A DNA stretch of 64,000 nucleotides from Salvia splendens (Eukaryota; Streptophyta; Magnoliopsida; Lamiales; Lamiaceae): positions 28,114,852 to 28,178,851 of the forward strand of contig NC_056040.1 in NCBI RefSeq assembly GCF_004379255.2, written 5' to 3'. Within the stretch, counting starts at the first letter, position 1; each line of letters starts with the position of its first letter. This document shows, one piece after another, positions 12,904 to 22,752 of this stretch. A model generated the notes under the pieces. The model did not search any database. It worked only from the letters and a program-made list of their open reading frames with translations, and was not told the origin of the DNA. Both the position numbers and the translations under genes were made by a program.

Positions 12904-14364
12904 TGTTAGGGTTTGTATACTAGAAATCACCTTTCGAGTGATTGAATACTGTAAAACTCTAATAATTATTTTCCAATGAATGCAACAGATTATTTTTGTC
13001 ATAATGTTGTTATGTTTTACATTTAATTGATGTTTATTGCATATTTAAATGTATAAGTGAACATAACATAAGTCTAAATCTTTGTTCTAGTAGAGCGGTT
13101 GTGGGTTGCGCTCAATTTAAAGTACGCGGTCAGTTCTGAACAAAGAAAATAAGAATTTCACAACCCAGATAGACCTACACAACCTATCATTAAAGATTGC
13201 AATGTCAGTCCGATTATTTCTAAGCCTTATTGAAATATGATGACGTTGGTGTAGTATAGCACAGAATGGATCTAACAGTAAGACGAGTCTTTATGCTATC
13301 TATTGAAAGACGAGGTCTTGATAATTAATTTCTTAATCAATGTACGTTAGCATTGAGCATACGATATTGAGTATCCACTATTTTGACTTACCAAAGGTGC
13401 GGGTTTTTCTTCACCCAACGATCCAGGTATATTGGGTAGTGGTGATCATTATCTAGCGGTGCTAGGATTGCTATTATGTTGAATCGTGCGCGAGGAGAGT
13501 CTCGTTTGATAACATCCACAAGAGGAGCTCGAAACAAGGTTTTATTATTTGGAACCTAGCTAGTTGGAGTTTAATTACTCTATGAATAATAAATAAGAGT
13601 TTCTTGCTAAGTCCATTCTTGGAGAATAAAATAAAATAATTAATTAAGTCCATAGCAGACGTTAATTAATTAATGGATGTTTCTATCTTAAGGGCGAGAA
13701 ATGAATTAAACAAATAAAAGGAGACCCGAAATACTTATAATTTCGGATTTGGAAAGGCAGTGCAATATTACTCCTGTAGTGGTTGCTTGTAATATTCCAA
13801 TATAAGCTTATATTAAATTGTGGGTTCGGTTTAATTAGTAAAAAGCTAATTGGGTGAGGCCATGTCCAAATTCTTCCTTAGATCCCTGACTGGGCCCAAT
13901 ATGTGACTTAATATAAATAGGAGAATAAAGGAGACAAAAAACATAATTATTATTGCTAGAATTTTCGTCCCCATCTAGAAAGAGAGAGAATTCGAAAATT
14001 GCTCCCTCCGTGAGCTGAGTTCTGTCTTCATTATTCGAGTCCTAGTATTCTGGTGAGATTTGCCCACACAAATATCAGTATACAGTCCGAGACACCAGTC
14101 AGAAGATCAGAGGTCGAGTACTGAAGATCTTCACGTGGAGACGGAGCAAGCCATCATCGATTCTTGATTGAATCAATGAGGTAAATTGGCTAATTCCGTA
14201 GTGAGCATGTTTTAGGGATTTTATATGCTAAAGCATGTTTTAATTCAAGTTATGAGCATGATACATGTGATGATTACACGAATATAATTTGTCTAAATAA
14301 TCTGCTAAATAGATCAAATTTATGTGATCGAATTTCATCCACGCTTCCGCTGCCAACCCCTTCA
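12904..14364 (+). repeat. Copia-A LTR 'a' (1461 bp, solo-like)
   Basis: It starts TGTTAGGGTTTGTATAC and ends AACCCCTTCA. It is preceded by agaac (12899-12903) and followed by agaac (14365-14369), a perfect 5-bp target duplication, after which the interrupted gag resumes in register (..GQN / NWGNRNQ). So this LTR alone behaves as a complete solo-LTR insertion. Copy 'c' at 20542-21995 is closely similar, with scattered substitutions and small indels. Confidence 0.85.
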
Positions 14365-14369
14365 AGAAC

Positions 14370-14562
14370 AACTGGGGTAACCGGAATCAAAGCAACCGGT
14401 CTAACTGGCCCAACAGAAACCAGAATAATCCAGCAAGTTCTTATGTTCCACCACACTAGAGAAGCTACACGGGCAGCAACTCAAACCCTAAACCTAATCA
14501 AAAAGGTAATCAGGGATAGATCAATCATTACAATACCAACCAGGGACCACCGGTGAATAGAA
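14370..14562 (+). pseudogene. Ty3/gypsy gag remnant, duplicated 3' segment (first copy)
   Basis: This encodes the continuation of the interrupted gag (NNWGNRNQSN, WPNRNQNN, SYVPPH then stop, SNPKPNQKGNQG). A near-identical copy lies at 22001-22185. The match stops after the GGACCACCGG region, where this copy changes into the tail of a copia LTR. Confidence 0.7.
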
Positions 14563-14622
14563 TTACGCGAATAGAATTTATGTGATCGAATTTCATGCAC
14601 GCTTCCGCTGCTAACCCCTTCA
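14563..14622 (+). repeat. Truncated copia LTR 'b' tail
   Basis: Only the last ~60 bp of the Copia-A LTR are present, with an internal deletion, ending CTAACCCCTTCA. It is directly followed by the primer-binding site, so it is what remains of the 5' LTR of the full internal region downstream. Confidence 0.7.
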
Positions 14623-15464
14623 ATTAGCATCGGAGCCAGTCTTTGGCTCTGATTATTTGGATTTAAATTTCACGAAATTCATGTATGCATGTATTATTTG
14701 ATTGCGAAGCATGTTCTTGGTGTTTTGTTCAATTAATTATGCATGATGAACTCAAGAACTATCGAATCAAAGAACTTGAATTACTCGATCGTACGAGACG
14801 TGCGATCCGTCGGTGCTCGCGCCGAGACTGATCGCACCACACGCGATCGTGAAACAGGGTTGTCGATTGAGTGGGAGCCGAGGGATCACGATCACGGGGC
14901 GACGCGCAGATGAGCGTGGGCTCGAGCGTGACGCCGACCGAGACCGCAACCCTAAGGCGGCCCCCGCACCAAGGCCGACTTGAAGGCTGGCACGGAGTGG
15001 TGGTTCGTCCGAGAACCACCGAGACACCAGGAGCCGAGAGCTCGCGCCACCCGACGGCTCAGATGTCTGAGACGAGTGTCAAGATGCTGGCCGAGAGGCG
15101 CGCGCCACCGCGTGTGCGCCTGGCCGAGAAGAGTCGGCCCCCGACGAGCTGAGACGCCGTGACAGGTACTCGTCGCTGGCCGAGAGGAGCCGCGCCTCCG
15201 CGCACGCTCCTGGCCTAGTCGCTGGCGACACTCGACGAGCCGCTGGCCGAGACGCAGGCGCGCCACCTGCGCTCTGGTGGCCGAAACGCTTCGTGGGTCG
15301 TGGTCCGACGAAGAACTCATCGGATTTTCATCGTTCATCGTTCGTGCGAACCTCGTACGATGAGATAACGATGAAAGATTATTTTAATGATTATTTAATT
15401 TTGAATTAAAAGATGTCATTAAAATATTATTATTTAATGGAAATAAAATCTTTTTGGAGGATTA

Positions 15465-15670
15465 CCTAGATTTTAGGAATATTTTTATTATTATCTATAT
15501 CTATGGAAATAAATAATTTTATTTTATTTCTAGATGATATGGATGAGAATAATTTAATAGTTTCCTAATATTTATCTAGATTTTAGGAATATTTTTATTA
15601 TTATATATATCTATGGAAATAAATAATATTATTTTATTCGTAGATGATATGGATGAATAGTTTCCTAATA
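15465..15670. repeat. Tandem repeat, ~100-bp unit x2
   Basis: A block containing GATTTTAGGAATATTTTTAT, then ATCTATGGAAATAAATAAT and TAGATGATATGGATGA, occurs twice in direct orientation with small indels, within the Copia-A leader. Confidence 0.7.
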
Positions 15671-16030
15671 ATTATATATCTAGAATCCTAATTAGGATAG
15701 ATATGTATGAATACATTAAATAATAAATCTTCTCTTCCTAATCTTAAATACGGAAATAATTTGAATTTAATTTTTCATGTCTTATTAAGAATTAAATAAT
15801 TTAATTATTTTAGATATATCTTATAGTAGACATGAATAAGAATTAACTGGAACAATATTTTCTTAATGGAAGACGCCAATTATATATAAAGGATTCAATT
15901 ATCCAGCATATTAAATACCAACAGAATTTAATTAAGTCTTAATCTGCCTCAAGGCTAAGGATAATTGAATAATAACCATAACCTAAAATATCGTATGGTC
16001 TCCACCAATTGGTCGGTAATTTATGAAGTT

Positions 16031-16195
16031 GTTTCCAATATTATCGCCACCTGCACTGTGGGGACAATAATCCTAGGAAATAGCGAGTTCATAAGGCGTA
16101 CTTCTCTAATATAAATAGTATGAACTAGAATGCGGTTTCCAATATTATCGCCACCTGCACTGTGGGGACAATAATCCTAAGAAACTACGAGATTC
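16031..16195. repeat. Direct repeat, ~60-bp unit x2
   Basis: Two copies, about 99 bp apart, of a block holding TTTCCAATATTATCGCCACC and TGCACTGTGGGGACAATAAT, in the Copia-A leader. Confidence 0.8.
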
Positions 16196-16544
16196 AGAAG
16201 TTCACACAGAATTTATGGGATAGCTTGATCTTGTTAGCAGTGCATGAGCATTGTTATGGGAGTGTGTTGTAGAAATGAGATTCTGTAATGCTAAATTCGG
16301 TGGTCTTGCTTAGGCAACATTAGGCGGCCATGCCACTCTGTGGTCTCTGGACTATTCGTCAGTGTTGTGACCAGTAAAAATTGTAAGATTTTAATGCGTA
16401 TAAACTTCCTCTAGAGGATACAAAATTTTAATTTTACTGTTGTAAGATTTTGAAAAGTTTTATGGTTAATCTAATCAAACATCTTACATAAGTTTATGAC
16501 ACATGGTAAATATTTTGTTTTTCAGTGCAAATCAAATCGTCAAT

Positions 16545-17806
16545 ATGTCGTTCAATCCTCTTTCTGCAATACTTAAAGAAAACAAACTCGAGGGCCAAAA
16601 TTACATAGAATGAAAACAAAATTTGGACATCATTCTCACAGCAGATGAGTTCATCTTTGTACTCACAACCCCGCGACCTCCAGTGCCACCAGCTAATGCT
16701 GCGGCAGGAGACAGAGATGCACACAGATGGTGGCATAAGGCGAATAAGATGGCTAAGTCATATATGTTGGCATCTATGTCATCAGTACTCAAGCATCAGC
16801 ATTCAGCCATGGAAACTGCCGCCGAGATCATGCAGAATCTCAAGAATCTTTTTGGTACTCAGAATCGAATGACTAAGTCTCAAGCCTTTCGAAGTATCAT
16901 GTCGAAGACTATGAAGGAAGGATCGTCTGTGAGGGACCATGTCCTCTAGATGATGGGCCACCTCAACCAAATTGAGGTCTTGGGAGGGACGATCGATCCC
17001 GAGTCCCATGTGACTATTATCCTTCAAAGTCTTCCCCCTAGCTTCCAGCAGTTCAAGCTCAACTTCGAGATGAACAAAAGGAACTACACCATGGTAGAGC
17101 TGTTGACTGGACTTCAGTCGGCAGGGACCTTATGGTCTAGGCTAAGGCGGCCATGATGACTTCGGCGCCTCGTTCATCTGGCTTCAAGCCTAGCGCGGGA
17201 AAAAGGCAGGCACCGAACTCAGGACCGACCAAGTTAGCTAAGGGAAAGAAGAAGAAGAGGGCAAACAAGAAGCCCATGGGGAAGTGTTACAAGTGCGGAG
17301 AGAAGGGGCATTGGAAGCCAGATTGTCCTAAAAAGGGCAAGGCTACAGGTATGCACCAAGCTTTAGTAGTCGAGTCATGTTTGGCTTCGAAGTCTACTTG
17401 CACTTGGGTTATTGACACTGGAGCCACTGATCATATTTGTTTTGATCCTGACTTAATGCAGGTGACAAGACGGCTACGTGATCGTGAGATCGAGGTCCAG
17501 CTGGGCGACGCTACAAAAGTGGCGGCCGTAGCAGTGGGAGACATTTATTTGCATTTTAGTAGTGATAGAATTTTGATTTTGAAGAATGTTTTGTTGATAC
17601 CTTCTTTTAGAAGAAATTTAATTTCAGTTTCTAAATTAGTTTTTGATGGATATTCGATTTCTTTTAATGACAACTGCGTTATTAAGAAAGATGGTTCTCA
17701 TATCTGTCGTGGTATCATGGAAAACAATCTGTACACAATCACATCTACACAATTTAATAATCGCAAATCAGAACTCAATACAACATCGAAAATTTCAAAG
17801 AAATGA
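16545..17806 (+). pseudogene. Copia-A gag and protease (broken)
   Basis: Gag begins at ATG 16545 (MSFNPLSAIL) and contains the UBN2-type region (NLKNLFGTQNRMTKSQAF, SSVRDHVL, LPPSFQQFK). Breaks: TGA at 16611 where the inverted copy has TGG, TAG at 16947, and a one-base shift near 17125. The next frame (17153 on) has a lysine-rich linker and a CCHC zinc knuckle (CYKCGEKGHWKPDC, 17285-17326). The protease motif WVIDTGATDHIC lies at about 17404-17440. The frame ends at TGA 17804. The knuckle binds RNA and the aspartic protease would process the polyprotein in a live element. Confidence 0.88.
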
Positions 17807-18922
17807 AAGGAACCTTCAAGTTCAATGAACGAAACGTACTTATGGCACCTTAGACTTGGTCATGCCAATGAAAGGAGGATCCATTCTCTTGTTCAACAAG
17901 ATCTTATTAAAGATCTAGAGGAGGAACCTTTTCATAAATGTGAGTAATGCTTAGAAGGCAAGATGACCAAGAGGCCTTTTCAGGCTAAGGGCAATAGGGC
18001 CAAGGAAGTACTTGAGCTCGTTCATTCCGATGTATGTGAACCAATGTCTACTGAGGCAAGAGGTGGTTTTCAATACTTCATCACATTTATTGATGACTTC
18101 TCAAAAATTGGATACGTCTATTTGATGCGCCACAAGTTAGAGTCTTTTGATAAGTTCAAGGACTTTAAGACTCTTGTGGAGAAGTATCATGGTAAGAGTA
18201 TCAAAAGCCTACGATCTGATCGTGGAGGCGAGTACCTCAGTGCTGAGTTTTTGGACTACTTGTCGGAGTCGGGAATTGAATCCCAACTGACTGCGCCAGG
18301 CACGCCCCAGCAGAACGGCGTGGCTGAAAGAAGGAACATGACCTTATTGAACATGGTCCGATCGATGATGAGTTATGCACGGCTACCTACTTCGTTTTGA
18401 GGACATGCCTTGCTTTCTGCAAGCCATATTTTAGACAATTTATCGTCAAAATCCGTACCTACTACTCCTTATGAGTTGTAGACTGGGCGCAAGCCCAATC
18501 TAGCACATCTCAAGATTTGGGGTTGCCCGGCTCATGTATTGGAAAATGATCCAACTAAGCTAGGATCAAGGACGGAGGTATGTTTGTTTATAGGGTACCC
18601 CAGAGGAACGAAAGCTTATGAATTCTTTAGTCTCCGAGATAAGAAAGTTATTGTGAGCACTCACGCCACATTCTTAGAGGAAGACTATGTAATGAATCAT
18701 AAACCCAGCAGTGAAGTGGTTCTTGATGAGCTAACTTCTGTCACAAATTCCATTAACCAAGAACGAGTACCAAGTATACAAACAATTCCAGAAACTTCAA
18801 CTTCTATTCCAAGAATTGTAGTGCCGCGCCGCAGTGGGAGGGTCTCACATGAGCCCGAAAGATACATTGGTTTGGGAGAATCTATGGATCATTCCTCAGA
18901 CAGCAATGTATTAGATCCCTGA
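17807..18922 (+). pseudogene. Copia-A integrase (broken)
   Basis: The GAG-pre-integrase region (LWHLRLGHANERRIHSL, 17838 on) has a TAA where the zinc-binding region reads CE-stop-CLEG. The rve core follows: HSDVCEPM, FIDDFSKIGYVY, LRSDRGGEY, PQQNGVAERRN. This includes the expected D, D and E positions. TGA at about 18398 and TAG near 18479 interrupt it. 18539-18922 encodes the linker to RT (GCPAHVLE, FIGYPRGTKAYEFF, VPRRSGRVSHEPERY). Confidence 0.85.
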
Positions 18923-18964
18923 AACTTTGCGGAAGCGCAGGCAGATGTCGATCATTGCGAATGG

Positions 18965-19771
18965 GTGAAAGCAACGGATTCGGAACTACAATCTATGATA
19001 GACAAAGACGTCTACGATTTATTCGTCCTACCCGAAGGCTGTACTGCCATTGGGAGCAAGTGGATATATAAACGTAAACGTGGACCCGATGGACAAGTTA
19101 AAGTCTTCAAGGCAAGACTAGTGGCTAAGGGGTATACCCAAAAGGAAGGTGTCGATTACGACGAGACTTTCTCCCCAGTGGCCATGCAAAAATCAATCCG
19201 GATACTATTGTCTATAGCAGCTTATATGGATTGGGATGTATGGCAGATGGGCGTTAAGACTGCGTTTCTAAATGGCGGTCTTGAGGAGACCATCTACATG
19301 GAACAACCCGAAGGTTATGCCATAAAGGGCAAGGAACACATGGTTTGGAAGCTTAAGAAGGTCATTTATGGCCTTAAGCAAGCATCTAGATCGTGGAACC
19401 AGTGTTTCGATCAAACTGTTCGCAAGTTTGGATTCAAAAAATGCCCAAGTGAAAGCCGTGTGTACAAGAAGGTTGAAAAGGAGAATGTAGTGTTCTTAGT
19501 TTTATATGTAGATGACATTCTTCTAATTGGAAACAATAAAAAGATATTGTCATCAGTACGAACATGGTTGTCAAACCAGTTCGAGATGAAAGATATGGGA
19601 GACGCGGGACACATCCTCGGGATCAAGGTTCTTAGGAATCGAGAAAAGAAGATGTTGTGCTTATCTCAAGAACCTTATATCGAAACAGTACTTAGTCGTT
19701 TTAGCATGCAGGACGCCAAGAAAGGTTTCTTACCTTTTAGACATGGCATCCGTCTGAGATACAAGCAATGA
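18965..19771 (+). pseudogene. Copia-A reverse transcriptase (long open segment)
   Basis: 268 open codons of copia RT: GSKWIYKRKR, KARLVAKGYTQKEGVDYDET, FSPVAMQKSIR, WQMGVKTAFLNG, GLKQASRSWN, and the catalytic YVDD at 19505-19516 (LYVDDILLIG). The D of the 'DVKTAFL' motif is glycine here (MGVKTAFL) while the inverted copy keeps D, a likely inactivating change in motif A. The frame is lost near 19768 before RNase H. Confidence 0.9.
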
Positions 19772-20424
19772 GAAGGATTCCATATGCATCGGCAGTTGGA
19801 AGTCTCATGTATGCTATGCTTTGTACGAGGCCTGATATTTGCTTTGCTGTTGGCATGGTGGCAAGATATCAGTCGAATCCGGGCCAAGGACATTGGACTG
19901 CCGTAAAGAACATACTCAAGTACCTTAAACGGACTAAGGACTATGCTCTAGTTTACAATACAGTCGAGCTCTGTCCTTTGGGATATTCTGACTCAGACTT
20001 TCAAGCTGATCAGGACTCGAGAAAATCTACTTCAGGATATGTGTTCACCTTATGAGGTGGAGCCATAATTTGGAAGAGTGTGAAGCAGAAATGCATCGCG
20101 GACTCGACCATGGAAGCCGAGTATGTGGCCGCTTCGGAGGCTGCAAAAGAGGCAGTATGGTTCAAGAACTTACTTATGTATTTATGTGTGGTTGCGAATC
20201 TGCCCAAGAGCATCATGGTTTATTGTGACAATTCTGGTGCTGTGGCAAATTCGAAGGAACCAAGAGCTCACAAAGCGAGCAAACACATAGAGCGAAAGTA
20301 TCATATCATAAGGGATATAGTGCAGAGAGGAGACATACAAGTGGTCAAGATTGCATCAGAGAACAACCTGGCAGATCCTTTTACAAAGGCATTGGCGGTA
20401 AAACCGTTCGAGGGCCACATTTAA
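19768..20424 (+). pseudogene. Copia-A RNase H
   Basis: Frame-shifted continuation: YASAVGSLMYAM, TRPDICFAVG, YSDSDFQADQDSRKSTSGY, a TGA at 20053-20055, then STMEAEYVAASEAAKEAVW, YCDNSGAVANSK, HIERKYHIIRD, NNLADPFTKAL. These are the conserved RNase H and C-terminal copia motifs. TAA at 20422 closes the polyprotein about 110 bp before the polypurine tract. Confidence 0.88.
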
Positions 20425-20541
20425 GGGATGAGAGTTCGACTCATTAAAGACCTAAACTCGCTTTCAGTATAAGTGGGAGAAATTCGACGTGTGCACACTG
20501 TTTTGTATACTCGAAAGCTGTTTTGAGTATAAGTGGGAGAT

Positions 20542-21995
20542 TGTTAGGGTTTGTATACTAGAAATCACCTTTCGAGTGATTGAATACTGTAAAACTCTAA
20601 TAATTATTTTCCAATGAATGCAACAGATTATTTTTGTCATAATGTTGTTATGTTTTACATTTAATAGATGTTTATTGCATATTTAAATGTATAAGCGAAC
20701 ATAACATAAGTCTAAATCTTTGTTCTAGTAGACCGGTTGTGGGCTGCGCTTAATTTAAGGTACGCGGTCAGTTCTGAACAAAGAAAAATAAGAATTTCAC
20801 AACCCAGATAGACCTAGACTACCTATCGTGAAAGGTTGCAATGCCAGTCCGATTATTTCTAAGCCTTATTGAAATATGATGACGTTGGTGTGTTATAGCA
20901 CTGAATGGATCTAACAGCAAGACGAGTCTTTATGCTATCTACTGAAAGCCGAGGTCTTGATAATTAATTTCTTAATCAATGTACGTTAGCATTGAGCATA
21001 CGATATTGAGTATCCACTACTTTGACTTACCAAAGGTGCGGGTTTTTCGTCACCCAATGATCCAGGTATATTGGGTAGTGGTGATCATTATCTAGCGGTG
21101 CTAGGATTGCTATTATGTTGAATCGTGCGCGAGGAGAGTCTCGTTTGATAACATCCACAAGAGGAGCTTGAAACAATGTTTTATTATTCGGAACCTAGCT
21201 AGTTGGAGTTTAATTACTCTATGAATAATAAATAAGAGTTTCTTGCTAAGTCCACTCTTGGAGAATAAAATATGTTAATTAATTAAGTCCATAGCAGACA
21301 TTAATTAATTAATGGATGTTTCTATCTTAATCGCGGGAAATGAATTAAACAAATAAAAGGAAACCCGGAATACTTGTAATTTCAGATTTGGAAAGGCAGT
21401 GCAATATTACTCCTGTAGTGGCTGCTTGTAATATTCCAATATAAGCTTATATTAAATTATGGGTTCAATTTAATTATTAAAAAGCTAATTGGGTGAGGCC
21501 ATGTCCAAATTCTTCCTTAGATCCCTGACTGGGCCCAATATGTGACTTAATATAAATAGGAGAATAAAGGAGACAGAAAACATAATTATTATTGCTAGAA
21601 TTTTCGTCCCCCTCTAGAAAGAGAGAGAATTCGAAAATTGCTCCCTCCGTGAGCTGAGTTCTGTCTTCATTATTCGAGTCCTAGTATTCTGGTCAGATTT
21701 GCCCACACAAATATCAGTATATAGTCTGGGACACCAGTCAGAAGATCAGAGGTCGAGTACTGAAGATCTTCACGTGGAGACGGAGCAAGCCATCATCGAT
21801 TCTTGATTGAATCAACGAGGTAAATTGGCTAATTCCGTAGTGAGCATGTTTTAGGGATTTTATATGCTAAAGCATATTTTAATTCAAGTTATGAGCATGA
21901 TACATGTGATAATTAGAATTTGTCTATATAATCTGCTAAATAGATCAAATTTATGTAATCGAATTTCATGTACGCTTCCGCTGCCAACCCCTTCA
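20542..21995 (+). repeat. Copia-A 3' LTR 'c' (1454 bp)
   Basis: It starts TGTTAGGGTTTGTATAC directly after the polypurine tract and ends AACCCCTTCA. It is followed by agaac (21996-22000) and by the same gag continuation that follows LTR a. Confidence 0.9.
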
Positions 21996-22000
21996 AGAAC

Positions 22001-22305
22001 AAATAGGGTAACCGGAATCAAAGCAACCAGTCTAACTGGCCCAACAGAAACCAGAATAAGCCAGCAAGTTCTTATGTTCCACCACACTAGAGAAGCTACA
22101 CGAGTAGGAACTCAAACCCTAAACCTAATCAACAAGGTAATCAGGGATTGATCAATCATTACAGTACCAACCAGGGACCACCGGGGAACTTCCACCCCAA
22201 TAAAGGACATGGATATAGCCACCACCACGGGCCGATCTCTAGTCAGCAGAATCCTAGACAGTCGAAGGGTATCGACGAATTGGTGGGTGATTTGGTCAGC
22301 TCATG
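22001..22305 (+). pseudogene. Ty3/gypsy gag remnant, 3' segment (second copy)
   Basis: This resumes the host gag with stops, near-identical to 14370-14555 and then extending further (NFHPN..GHGYSHHHGP, QSKGIDELVGDLVSS). Coding resemblance ends near 22305. Confidence 0.65.
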
Positions 22306-22752
22306 ACTCAACTTTATTTTACCCAATCAATACCCGCAAGTGTACAGGGTTATTGTAGCATTTAGCAAGCAAGAATATATCATATCTCAAAGAGACAATT
22401 AAGCTTGAACCTAAGTACCACGAACAAATTTCAACTACTATCCAGACAATAAGAAAATTTTTAGGTTTTAAAACTAGCAACTACCGAAAGCATGTAAATT
22501 CAAAGATTAAATTAAAGCACTTAAACAAGAAAGCAATTATGCAAGTTGTTGAATAAATCACAATTTTAGATTAAACCCCCTCCCGAGGTGAGAAATCTGT
22601 AGATTAGGTGTAATAATTGAAGTCCCCTTCTAATTCTTAGACCTAACTCCAAACAGTTTGATTAGATTAATGATCACACTCATAATCTCAACTCTCTCGA
22701 GTTCTATTGAATTAAGGTGTGAATCAATCACAATTCTAGATTACACCTAATC
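22306..22752. other. AT-rich junction segment
   Basis: Non-coding. Near 22320 it carries ACCCAATCAATACCCGCAAG, which resembles a common Ty3/gypsy-associated non-coding sequence. It holds a direct repeat (AATCACAATTNTAGATTA at 22557 and 22727) and a perfect 14-bp inverted pair AGATTAGGTGTAAT (22601-22614) and ATTACACCTAATCT (22740-22753) ending at the start of the inverted copia fragment. Confidence 0.45.

Larger units (their letters stand above)
14623..20541 (+). mobile_element. Copia-A internal region (Ty1/copia, defective)
   Basis: A primer-site-like sequence (TTAGCATCGGAGCCAG, a diverged form of TGGTATCAGAGCC) follows LTR b, and a polypurine tract (AAGTGGGAGA) precedes LTR c at 20542. Between them are a long leader (14641-16544), then gag, protease, integrase, reverse transcriptase and RNase H in copia order (integrase before RT). 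The leader has a GC-rich island at about 14780-15340 and two internal direct repeats (about 15471-15665 and 16031-16195). Many stops and shifts make it incapable of coding a full polyprotein. Confidence 0.9.

Noticed and set aside
14759..15338. Open frames on both strands in the GC-rich copia leader
   Set aside because: Open in several frames because of high GC; no recognisable domain; position is the untranslated leader.
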